Below, piece after piece: positions 9,745 through 16,332 of a DNA stretch of 64,000 nucleotides; the stretch's first letter is position 1; every line of letters starts with the position of its first letter. The translations under genes were made by a program, and so were the position numbers. The DNA lies in NCBI RefSeq assembly GCF_004345605.1, contig NZ_SLVY01000024.1, forward strand, positions 1-64,000, given 5' to 3'. Origin of the DNA: Rhodococcus sp. SMB37. GTDB lineage: Bacteria; Actinomycetota; Actinomycetes; Mycobacteriales; Mycobacteriaceae. The notes below the pieces were generated by a model that was not told the origin of the DNA, did not search any database, and worked only from the letters and a program-made list of their open reading frames with translations.

Positions 9745-9759
9745 ATTAACGCTTGTTCA
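9745..9759. promoter_or_regulatory. putative TetR operator, copy 1
   Basis: ATTAACGCTTGTTCA lies 34 bp before the acyl-CoA dehydrogenase start. Its reverse complement matches TGAACATACGTTAAC at 10490-10504 in 12 of 15 positions, and that copy precedes the NTF2/symporter operon. The two copies bracket the TetR gene at 9801-10403, so this regulator is the natural candidate binder. Function is inferred from position and repetition only. Confidence 0.5.
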
Positions 9760-9800
9760 CCCAGTAGACCATGACACCCATCACTCGTCAACGCCCGACC

Positions 9801-10403
9801 TCAGACTTTCCGGTATCCCACCAGGTTGAGCGCGTAGCGACCGTAGTCGTCGGCGACCTCCTGCGCCGTCAGTGGCCCGTCCGGACGGAACCACAGCGGA
9901 ATCCCCGAGCACATCGTCAACACCGCCGTGACCGCCTGATGCACCCTCGGAAGATCGAATAATCCCTGTTCGACGCCTCTTTCTGCGATCTCGACGAACA
10001 GTTGCTCCTGCGCATCGCGCGACCCCACCACGCGCCTGCGATTCAGATCGTCGAGGTACCGCAACTCGGTGTTCGCGACGAGACAGGCACGCGGATTCCG
10101 CGCAGTGAACAGCGCATGCGCGACGACTGCCGCCCGCCATTGCTCGGCCGGGTCCGCACCCGCCTTCCGCAGCGCATTCCGGGTCGCAGTGAACTGCTCG
10201 TCGCTCGCGCGTCGCAGGATCTCCACCAGCAACTCGGACTTGTTCTCGAAATGGTTGTAGACGTTCGCAGCGCTACAACCTGCACTGTTCGCGATGTTTC
10301 GCACGGTTGCCCCGTGAAATCCGGATGCATAGAACTCGTCGAGAGCAGTTTCGAGAATCCGCTCACGAACGGACGGCAGGGCCGCAGTTGACCGCGTGTT
10401 CAT
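9801..10403 (-). CDS. TetR family transcriptional regulator
   Basis: 200 residues. The helix-turn-helix spans about residues 12-60, with ATVRNIANSAGCSAANVYNHFENKSELL being the DNA-reading part. The C-terminal domain (NPRACLVANTELRYL, then WFRPDGPL) resembles TetR regulators of lipid and CoA catabolism. The ATG at 10403 (MNTRSTAALPS) is preferred to an in-frame start 13 codons upstream, which lies outside the conserved domain. It sits between two copies of a shared 15-bp motif and so probably controls both the 2818-9711 catabolic operon and the 10529-13025 uptake operon. Confidence 0.9.
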   Translation of the reverse strand: MNTRSTAALPSVRERILETALDEFYASGFHGATVRNIANSAGCSAANVYNHFENKSELLVEILRRASDEQFTATRNALRKAGADPAEQWRAAVVAHALFTARNPRACLVANTELRYLDDLNRRRVVGSRDAQEQLFVEIAERGVEQGLFDLPRVHQAVTAVLTMCSGIPLWFRPDGPLTAQEVADDYGRYALNLVGYRKV

Positions 10404-10489
10404 CTTTCGAAGGGTAGAGGCACATGCCACTACCAGCAACAACGTCGCCCTTGACCGCCCAATTCGCGCTTGTTATGGTTCCCGTCACA

Positions 10490-10504
10490 TGAACATACGT
10501 TAAC
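10490..10504. promoter_or_regulatory. putative TetR operator, copy 2
   Basis: TGAACATACGTTAAC, 24 bp before the GTG start of the NTF2-like gene, is the inverted counterpart of 9745-9759. It contains the imperfect dyad GAAC...CGTTAAC expected of a TetR-family site. Its location between the divergent TetR gene and the NTF2/DUF485/symporter operon fits control of both transcripts. Confidence 0.5.
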
Positions 10505-10528
10505 CACAGCGTTCTCGGAGGCTTTCCC

Positions 10529-11026
10529 GTGACCAACCCCGAATCCGATCGCTCGCTCCTCGAGCGCATCGCACGTCTCGAAGACCTCGAGGCGATCCGC
10601 ACGCTCGACGCCCGGTACTGCCGCCACCTCGACGACGGGAACTGGGATGCCCTGATGGACCTGTTCACCGACGACGGTGAATTCGACGGGCTGTCACACC
10701 CCAAGGGCAAGGACGAGATGAAGGAGTTCTTCGCCGGTCTCGCCGACGGCGGTCTCACCGCGTTCTGGCACTTCATCACGAATCTCGAGATCGACCTCGA
10801 CGGAGACCGTGCCACGGTGCGCTCGTTCCTGTGGCAACCGTGTGTCACCGAAGGCACCGCGAGCATCGCCGCCGGCAGGTACACCGACGAGGTCGTCAAG
10901 GTCGACGGCCGCTGGCTCTACCGGGTCAAGCAGGTGCGCTTCCACTTCTTCGGCCCCCTCGAAGCCGGCTGGGACGAGAACCTCTTCGCGCTCGACACGG
11001 CACGCCGGGCGGCGGTGCGGGCATGA
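10529..11026 (+). CDS. nuclear transport factor 2-like (SnoaL-like) protein
   Basis: 165 residues in one NTF2-like alpha+beta cone fold. The N-terminal helix pattern RLEDLEAIRTLDARYCRHLDDGNWDALMDLF is typical, with YCRHLD lining the pocket. Members bind or transform small hydrophobic molecules, such as ketosteroid isomerase and SnoaL cyclases, and some are catalytically silent. The GTG start follows GGAGGC with normal spacing. The stop overlaps the next gene (ATGA), so it is translationally coupled to a DUF485/symporter pair. Its reaction is unknown. Confidence 0.85.
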   Translation: MTNPESDRSLLERIARLEDLEAIRTLDARYCRHLDDGNWDALMDLFTDDGEFDGLSHPKGKDEMKEFFAGLADGGLTAFWHFITNLEIDLDGDRATVRSFLWQPCVTEGTASIAAGRYTDEVVKVDGRWLYRVKQVRFHFFGPLEAGWDENLFALDTARRAAVRA

Positions 11027-11412
11027 ACGACACCGTTTCCGGCAGTAACCCAGTCTCCGACAAGGGCATCTTCGCCGCAGACGATCTGATCTGGTCGCGG
11101 ATGCTGCAGCTACCCGAGGTCGCCGAACTGCGGCATCGACGCAAGATGGTCACCAACGCCCTCGGCGGCATCACCATCGCGTTGTTCACGAGCTTCCTCG
11201 TTGCCTGGATCGGATTCCCGGACCAGCTCGGTTCCACGTCCGTTCTGGGGATCCCGCTCTCGCTCTGGGTGGTTCTGAGCCAGTTTGCTGGAACCTGGGT
11301 TCTGGTTTGGGCGTATTTCCGACTGTCCCGCACATACATTCAACCCGCCGCCGACGTCGCGATCCGCGCTGTCGCCGATAACCGGCCCGACTCCGAGGAG
11401 GTCGTCGCATGA
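11023..11412 (+). CDS. DUF485-family small membrane protein
   Basis: 129 residues with two transmembrane segments, about residues 46-66 (GITIALFTSFLVAWIGF) and 78-98 (LSLWVVLSQFAGTWVLVW). A conserved cytoplasmic lead-in LRHRRK and the motif YFRLSRTYI follow DUF485 proteins. This family is commonly encoded directly before acetate/monocarboxylate Na+ symporters (the yjcH-actP arrangement). Here it overlaps the NTF2-like gene and the symporter by 4 nt each, so it is probably a partner or accessory subunit of the symporter. Confidence 0.85.
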   Translation: MNDTVSGSNPVSDKGIFAADDLIWSRMLQLPEVAELRHRRKMVTNALGGITIALFTSFLVAWIGFPDQLGSTSVLGIPLSLWVVLSQFAGTWVLVWAYFRLSRTYIQPAADVAIRAVADNRPDSEEVVA

Positions 11413-13025
11413 CCGGCGACGCCGATTACCTGGCCATCGCAATCTGCAGTGCCGTCATCTCACTGACCCTGTGGGTGACGTTCGCGGCGTCTCGTCGCGC
11501 CAAGAGCGCCGACGGCTTCTTCGCGGCAGGTCGCTCGATCTCGAGTTGGCAGAACGGATTTGCCATCGCAGGTGAGTTCATCTCCGCCGGTAGCTTCCTC
11601 GGCACCACGGGTCTGATCTTCTCCAAGGGCGTCGACGGCACCGTCATCCTGTTCACGTCCGTCATCTCCTTCCTGCCGGTGCTGTTCCTGCTCGCGGAGA
11701 AGATGCGCAATCTCGGCAAGTACACTCTCGCCGACGTGCTCGTCTTCCGCACCGAATCCCGCAATGTGCGTGTCGTGGTGGCGCTCAGCACCATCGCGAC
11801 CGGCACGTTCGTGTTGCTCGCCCAGCTCGTTGCCGCCGGCGTGCTGCTCGAATCGGTGTCCGGAATTCCGTTCTGGCTGTCGGTGATCGTGGCGGGTTCG
11901 CTCATGGGCATCTACGTATTCGTCGGCGGCATGCTCGCCACGACCTGGGTTCAGGTCATCAAGTCGTCGATCCTGTCGGCGCTCGCGCTCATCGTGTGCT
12001 TCGGAATTCTCGCGCAGTTCGGCTTCAGCTTCCCCAAGGTGCTCGGCGACGCCACCGACAACGCCGTTGCGGGCGAGGCGATCCTGTCGCCCGGCCTGAT
12101 CTTCGGCGAGACCAGCGCAATCAATCTCGTCTCCTACGCCTTGGCGTTCGCGCTCGGCACCGCCGGCATGGCGCACATCCTCATCCGGTTCTTCACCGTC
12201 CCCGAGGCACAGACCGCACGACGCTCGCTCGGCTGGACTGTCGCGCTGTGCAGCATGTTCTACCTCATCGTCATCGTGATGGGTTTCGGCGCCGCGGCAC
12301 TGCTCGGCCCGAACGGCACCGATCTCGTCGGCCCCGGCGGAAACCTCGCAGCCCCGGTCCTCGTCACCGAACTCGGCGGCGGCATCGGCACCACCGGCGG
12401 TTCGATCGCACTCGCGCTCGTCGCAGCGGTTGCCTTCGCATCCATCATCGCCGTCGTCGCAGGTGTGGTCATCTCCGCCGCAGGAACATTCGCACGCGAC
12501 GTGTGGCCGGCCCTGACCCGCAAGGAACCCGTCGAGCACCTCGACGTCGCGGACCGGCACCGCGAGGAGAACGCGCAGGCTCGAATCGCGCGCTACGGTG
12601 CGGTCGCATTCAGCATCATTGCCATCGGCCTGACCATGCTGATCGGCGACGACACCAACATCACGTTCTTCATGGGCATGGCGTTCATGGTCGCCGGCAG
12701 CGCCCATCTCCCCGCCCTGGTCCTGAGCCTGAACTGGCGACGATTCAACAGCACGGGCGCGGTGTGGGGCGTGCTCACCGGCCTGGTCTCGACGGTCGTG
12801 AGCCTCATGTTCACCGAGGCACTGTGGATGGGCAGCGGACCCGCGCCCCTGACCATCCAGCTGCCGGTGATCTTCACGATGCCACTCGGCCTCGCCGCCT
12901 GCGTCATCGGCTCGCTCGTCGCCGAGAAGCGCCGCGGTCGCGGTCTCCACGACGACGAGAAGTTCGCCGAGATGCTGGTGCGCGCGGAGACCGGTATCGG
13001 CGCGGAGGTCGCGGGCGTGCACTGA
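11409..13025 (+). CDS. sodium:solute symporter (SSS family), carboxylate transporter
   Basis: 538-residue inner-membrane permease with about 13 hydrophobic helices. It has the SSS N-terminal pattern FAAGRSISSWQNGFAIAGEFISAGSFLG and then GTAGMAHILIRFFTVPEA, as in ActP/MctC monocarboxylate symporters. It probably imports a short or modified carboxylate with Na+ or H+. The start overlaps the DUF485 gene (ATGA). Shared operators with the CoA-ligase operon suggest that the imported acid is the ligase substrate. That link is inference; the family call is firm. Confidence 0.92.
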   Translation: MTGDADYLAIAICSAVISLTLWVTFAASRRAKSADGFFAAGRSISSWQNGFAIAGEFISAGSFLGTTGLIFSKGVDGTVILFTSVISFLPVLFLLAEKMRNLGKYTLADVLVFRTESRNVRVVVALSTIATGTFVLLAQLVAAGVLLESVSGIPFWLSVIVAGSLMGIYVFVGGMLATTWVQVIKSSILSALALIVCFGILAQFGFSFPKVLGDATDNAVAGEAILSPGLIFGETSAINLVSYALAFALGTAGMAHILIRFFTVPEAQTARRSLGWTVALCSMFYLIVIVMGFGAAALLGPNGTDLVGPGGNLAAPVLVTELGGGIGTTGGSIALALVAAVAFASIIAVVAGVVISAAGTFARDVWPALTRKEPVEHLDVADRHREENAQARIARYGAVAFSIIAIGLTMLIGDDTNITFFMGMAFMVAGSAHLPALVLSLNWRRFNSTGAVWGVLTGLVSTVVSLMFTEALWMGSGPAPLTIQLPVIFTMPLGLAACVIGSLVAEKRRGRGLHDDEKFAEMLVRAETGIGAEVAGVH

Positions 13026-13064
13026 CGCCGACACACCCACTTCCCCGGCCCGATCAAGTGAAGA

Positions 13065-13595
13065 TCAGTCGAAGGTCATGCCGGCATCAGCGCCGCGTTG
13101 CATGGTGGTGTTCGCACCGTCGAGCGACTCGCGAATGATGTCGGCATGACCACTGTGGTGGGCTGTTTCGCGGATGATGTGCAGCAACACCTTTCGCGCA
13201 CTCCACCATTCCCGCTCCGGCGCCCACGGTGCGGTCGGGAGCGGAACCTGCAGGTCGAGGTCGAGACCTGCGACGAACTCCTCGGTCGCAGCCGCCACCT
13301 TCGCATACTCGTCCAGCAAGCCGGCGAGGGTCTCGTCGTCGCTCATGTAGTACGACACCATCGCCGAGTCCATATCGAAGACGGCGTTCTCGTCCAGTTC
13401 ACGGATCCTGTCGATCCAGCCGCTCTCGGTGGCCGATACGTGCTTGATGAGTCCGCCCAGGGTGAGGTCGCTGGCGGTGCTTCGGGCGCGAGCGCCCGCG
13501 TCGTCGAGTCCGCGCACGGTGATGAGGAGCATGTCTCGTTGTTCCGCGAGCATGGCCAGAATATCGGCCGCTTCGACGGTCATGTTTTCGGTCAT
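13065..13595 (-). CDS. DinB family protein
   Basis: 176 residues of the DinB/DUF664 four-helix-bundle family (mycothiol- or bacillithiol-dependent transferase-like folds). The three metal-binding histidines typical of the family are visible: LIKHVSATE, LLHIIRETAHHSGHAD with two. The start MTENMTVEAAD (ATG 13595) is preferred over a start 14 codons upstream. A mycothiol-using role is plausible in an actinomycete but not shown. It is followed by a small membrane-protein gene on the same strand. Confidence 0.85.
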   Translation of the reverse strand: MTENMTVEAADILAMLAEQRDMLLITVRGLDDAGARARSTASDLTLGGLIKHVSATESGWIDRIRELDENAVFDMDSAMVSYYMSDDETLAGLLDEYAKVAAATEEFVAGLDLDLQVPLPTAPWAPEREWWSARKVLLHIIRETAHHSGHADIIRESLDGANTTMQRGADAGMTFD

Positions 13596-13656
13596 GCAGA
13601 CAATGTAAGAACAATCGAGGACAGTTTCGGTCCGCAATCACAGGATCCGACAAAAA

Positions 13657-13839
13657 TTACGCCGCGAACCCGACCGCGCCGATCACCGGGATGACCGTCA
13701 TGAACACGATCGCAACAACGAACAGAGTGATCGTCACTTTCCTGTTCCACTTGGCCCTAGCCCCACTCGCGGCGGCAAGGAAGAACACGAAGCCGACACA
13801 GATCGAGCCGATACCGATGATCACGGGTGTTTCGAGCAT
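13657..13839 (-). CDS. small two-helix membrane protein
   Basis: 60 residues, almost entirely two hydrophobic helices (about residues 5-25 and 36-57) separated by a basic loop ARAKWNRK. This implies an inner-membrane hairpin protein. I recognise no family. It lies between the TspO and DinB genes on the same strand with short gaps and may share their transcript. Confidence 0.6.
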   Translation of the reverse strand: MLETPVIIGIGSICVGFVFFLAAASGARAKWNRKVTITLFVVAIVFMTVIPVIGAVGFAA

Positions 13840-13873
13840 GCACCCATCATCCCGTATACCCGGCGCACCGATG

Positions 13874-14353
13874 TCACCGGTTGAGCTGTGCTATCCGCCC
13901 GCTGAGTACTGTCGCGAACGACGTCCACACCGGGTAGGGAACCAAGACCGCACCGGCCACCGGATGAGCCTCAGCGGTTCGCCGGGCAAGATCGGCACTG
14001 CTGGCGGTGAGCAGCGCCGACACGACCGTGGCTGAAACGGGACGATGCCCCTTGAAGAAGACCCACGACCACGACCCGTTGAGCGCGAGGTTCGCGATGA
14101 GCGCGGTGATGTAACTCCGACGCCCATCGAGGTCACCTCGATCGGTCAACTCGTCGATCGCAACTGCCGACGTGGCTGCAATGTCGGCGTACAACGTGGT
14201 CCACACGACCGGAAACACCGACGCGGGCGGTTGAAAGCGTGGTGTGCGCAGTTTCCGGTACCACCGCGAATCCACGTCGCGCGACGCGATCGATCCCACG
14301 AGCGCAGTCGCCGTCGTCGCCGCCGCGGTTCCCAACACGGTCGTGAGTTTCAT
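13874..14353 (-). CDS. TspO/MBR family tryptophan-rich membrane protein
   Basis: 159 residues with five hydrophobic helices. Family motifs are WYRKLRTPRFQPPASVFPVVWTTLY and LNGSWSWVFF, the latter forming part of the ligand pocket. TspO/MBR proteins bind porphyrins and cholesterol-like ligands and are linked to stress and tetrapyrrole handling. The ATG at 14353 (MKLTTVLG) is chosen because it starts the first membrane helix, and upstream in-frame residues are unrelated. It is divergent from the SRPBCC/ArsR pair, with two ArsR-type palindromes in the shared promoter region, so it may belong to that regulon. Confidence 0.88.
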   Translation of the reverse strand: MKLTTVLGTAAATTATALVGSIASRDVDSRWYRKLRTPRFQPPASVFPVVWTTLYADIAATSAVAIDELTDRGDLDGRRSYITALIANLALNGSWSWVFFKGHRPVSATVVSALLTASSADLARRTAEAHPVAGAVLVPYPVWTSFATVLSGRIAQLNR

Positions 14354-14425
14354 CCGGGTACGCCTCTCCTCGAAAGCAACGACAGGTTCGACTACCCGAG
14401 GCCGAGCTACCCGAAACACGTCCAA

Positions 14426-14443
14426 TGCAACCAACAGGTTGCA
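14426..14443. promoter_or_regulatory. putative ArsR operator 1
   Basis: TGCAACCAACAGGTTGCA is a perfect inverted repeat of 7-bp arms around 4 bp, 83 bp before the SRPBCC start. A second site of the same length and pattern lies at 14459-14476. Such spaced dyads upstream of an SRPBCC-ArsR pair fit autoregulation by the ArsR protein encoded at 14954-15292. Confidence 0.6.
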
Positions 14444-14458
14444 ATACGTCCGCCTGAA

Positions 14459-14476
14459 TGCAATCATAGGGTTGCA
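14459..14476. promoter_or_regulatory. putative ArsR operator 2
   Basis: TGCAATCATAGGGTTGCA has the same length and outer bases as the palindrome at 14426-14443, with one mismatched arm pair. The centres are 33 bp apart, close to three DNA turns, so two dimers could bind on roughly the same face. It lies between the divergent TspO and SRPBCC/ArsR genes. Confidence 0.58.
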
Positions 14477-14508
14477 CTCAGCTCGGCAGGAATCGACGAG
14501 GAGGAATC

Positions 14509-14967
14509 ATGACGAGCGAACTCGATCGCATCGAACGACAGATCACCATCGACGCCCCCGCCACACGAGTATGGGAGCTCGTGACCGAACCCGGGTGGTA
14601 CATCAACGAGAAGCAGATCACCGAGCATCGGCTCGAACGCGACGGCGACCTCACCGTCGTCCACGACCCCGTCCACGGCGCCTTCACATTCCGCACCGTC
14701 GCACTGGATGAACCGATCTATGCGGCGTTCCGCTGGCTGTCCGACCACACAGACCCCGACAGCCCGTCCACGCTCGTCGAATTCCGACTCGACGCCGTCT
14801 CCGATACCTCCACCGTCCTGAGCGTGACGGAAACCGGATTCGATTCGCTCCCCGGTGACTCCGCGGAACGTCGTGCACAGTACGAGGGGCATGTCGAAGG
14901 CTGGGCCATCGAACTGGATCTCGCCAGGACTCACCTCGAGAAGGGGAAAACGGTTGCCACACACTGA
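14509..14967 (+). CDS. SRPBCC (AHSA1/START-like) family protein
   Basis: 152 residues forming a single SRPBCC helix-grip fold. The N-terminal IERQITIDAPATRVWELVTEPGWYI is the classic first strand and helix of the AHSA1-like group, with a ligand-binding cavity. GAGGAGG precedes the ATG. The gene overlaps the ArsR regulator that follows. SRPBCC-ArsR pairs are common, and the SRPBCC member is usually a stress or ligand-binding protein of unknown chemistry. Confidence 0.88.
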   Translation: MTSELDRIERQITIDAPATRVWELVTEPGWYINEKQITEHRLERDGDLTVVHDPVHGAFTFRTVALDEPIYAAFRWLSDHTDPDSPSTLVEFRLDAVSDTSTVLSVTETGFDSLPGDSAERRAQYEGHVEGWAIELDLARTHLEKGKTVATH

Positions 14968-15292
14968 GTCGAACCAGATATCCGACACCGCACGCGTGTT
15001 CGCAGCCCTGGCCGACGACACGCGGTGGCGGATCCTTCAGCGCCTCGGGCGATCCCCCGCGTCCGCGTCCGGCCTCGCATCCGAGTTCACGGTGTCGCGC
15101 CAGGCCATCGCCAAACACCTGGCAGTACTCGAAGCATCCGAGCTCGTGACATCCGAACGCGTCGGCCGTGAACTCCGTTTCGCCGCCGCCGGTTCCAGAC
15201 TGAGCGCGGTGGGCCGGGCATTGGATGCTGTCGGCACAGGCTGGGATCGCAGGCTCGATGCCATCAAGGAGGCCGCCGAACACCCTCGTTGA
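14954..15292 (+). CDS. ArsR family transcriptional regulator
   Basis: 112 residues. It is a winged-helix regulator: RVFAALADDTRWRILQRLG opens the fold and FTVSRQAIAKHLAVLEASELV is the recognition helix. No metal-binding cysteine pair is present, so it is not an obvious metal sensor. I chose the TTG at 14954, which has GAGAAGGGG about 8 nt upstream and overlaps the SRPBCC gene by 14 nt. Earlier starts lie deep inside that gene. It probably represses its own operon through 14426-14476. Confidence 0.85.
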   Translation: MPHTESNQISDTARVFAALADDTRWRILQRLGRSPASASGLASEFTVSRQAIAKHLAVLEASELVTSERVGRELRFAAAGSRLSAVGRALDAVGTGWDRRLDAIKEAAEHPR

Positions 15293-15336
15293 GTTCGGAG
15301 TAGCGTGAGAAAACCGAACTTGTCGAGGGGGAACAC

Positions 15337-16332
15337 ATGTCGGAGTCGGGACTGACACAACTGGGCGACGGAGTGTGGGCGTTCCTGCGCCCGTCGGGCG
15401 GCTGGGGCGAGGCCAACACCGGGCTCGTCGTCGCACAGGGCACCGCGTCGCTCGTGGTGGATACCGTGTGGGACGTCGCGTGGGCGAAACGTGTCGCCGA
15501 AGTGCAGCAACCTCTCGTGGCCGACGCACCGATCACCGAGGCCGTCAATACACACTCCGACGGCGACCACTGGTGGGGCAACGACACCCTTCCCGCCGGC
15601 ACACGCATCACGACCAGCGCGGCGGCACTGGGCGGAATGCACGAGGATCTGCCTCCGGCCGCGCTGACCGCGATGGCCACGACCGGTGAGTTGATCGGGC
15701 GGATGCCCGGGCCGATCGGCGCGGCCGGGGCCTACATGGCACGGGTACGGGCCGGCGCCCGGCTTCCGCGCCGGACCCCCCGTTTCCCGGATCACATCTT
15801 CGACGAGACCCACCGACTCACGATCGGCGACCGAACCGTCGAACTCGAACGGCTCGGACCGTGCCACACCGCGGGCGACCTCGTTGCGCACGTGCCCGAC
15901 GCGGGCGTGGTCTTCGCCGGCGACATGCTGTTCATCGGGACGACACCCATCCTGTGGCACGGCCCGCTCGAGAACTGGATCGCGGCGCTCGATCGTCTGC
16001 TCGCATGGGACGCCGACGTCTACGTTCCGGGTCACGGACCACTGTGCGGCGCCGACGAGATCCGTGAACTACGCGCGTACTGGGTGTGGCTGCGCGAGGC
16101 CTCTCGCGCACGATACGACCTCGGAATCGGAGCCCGGCAGGCAGCACGAGAACTGGCTCGCAGCACCGAATTCGAGCGATGGCGCCACTGGAGCTCACCG
16201 GAGCGGATGGTGCTGAATCTGAGTACCCTGTTCGACCAGTGGCACGGCAACCCGCCCGGACCACCCACAGTGTTGCGCCGCGCCCGGGCGTTCGCCGACG
16301 CCGAAGCTCTTCTGCGCGAGGGCGTGTTCTAG
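15337..16332 (+). CDS. MBL-fold metallo-hydrolase
   Basis: 331 residues of the metallo-beta-lactamase fold. The first metal motif is THSDGDHWWGN (H73, D75, D77, H78), so the usual second histidine of HxHxDH is an aspartate. Later ligands are seen in GPCHTAGDLVAHVP, GDMLF and PGHGPLCG. A C-terminal helical region (from about 245) is unlike simple hydrolases and may be substrate-specific. The substrate is unknown. Its TAG stop shares the CTAG tetranucleotide with the stop of the convergent molybdoenzyme gene. Confidence 0.85.
   Translation: MSESGLTQLGDGVWAFLRPSGGWGEANTGLVVAQGTASLVVDTVWDVAWAKRVAEVQQPLVADAPITEAVNTHSDGDHWWGNDTLPAGTRITTSAAALGGMHEDLPPAALTAMATTGELIGRMPGPIGAAGAYMARVRAGARLPRRTPRFPDHIFDETHRLTIGDRTVELERLGPCHTAGDLVAHVPDAGVVFAGDMLFIGTTPILWHGPLENWIAALDRLLAWDADVYVPGHGPLCGADEIRELRAYWVWLREASRARYDLGIGARQAARELARSTEFERWRHWSSPERMVLNLSTLFDQWHGNPPGPPTVLRRARAFADAEALLREGVF

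Noticed and set aside
11460-13040. 526-residue minus-strand open frame
   Set aside because: Antisense to the Na+:solute symporter, extremely rich in E, H, R and D, with no domain. Rejected as a shadow.
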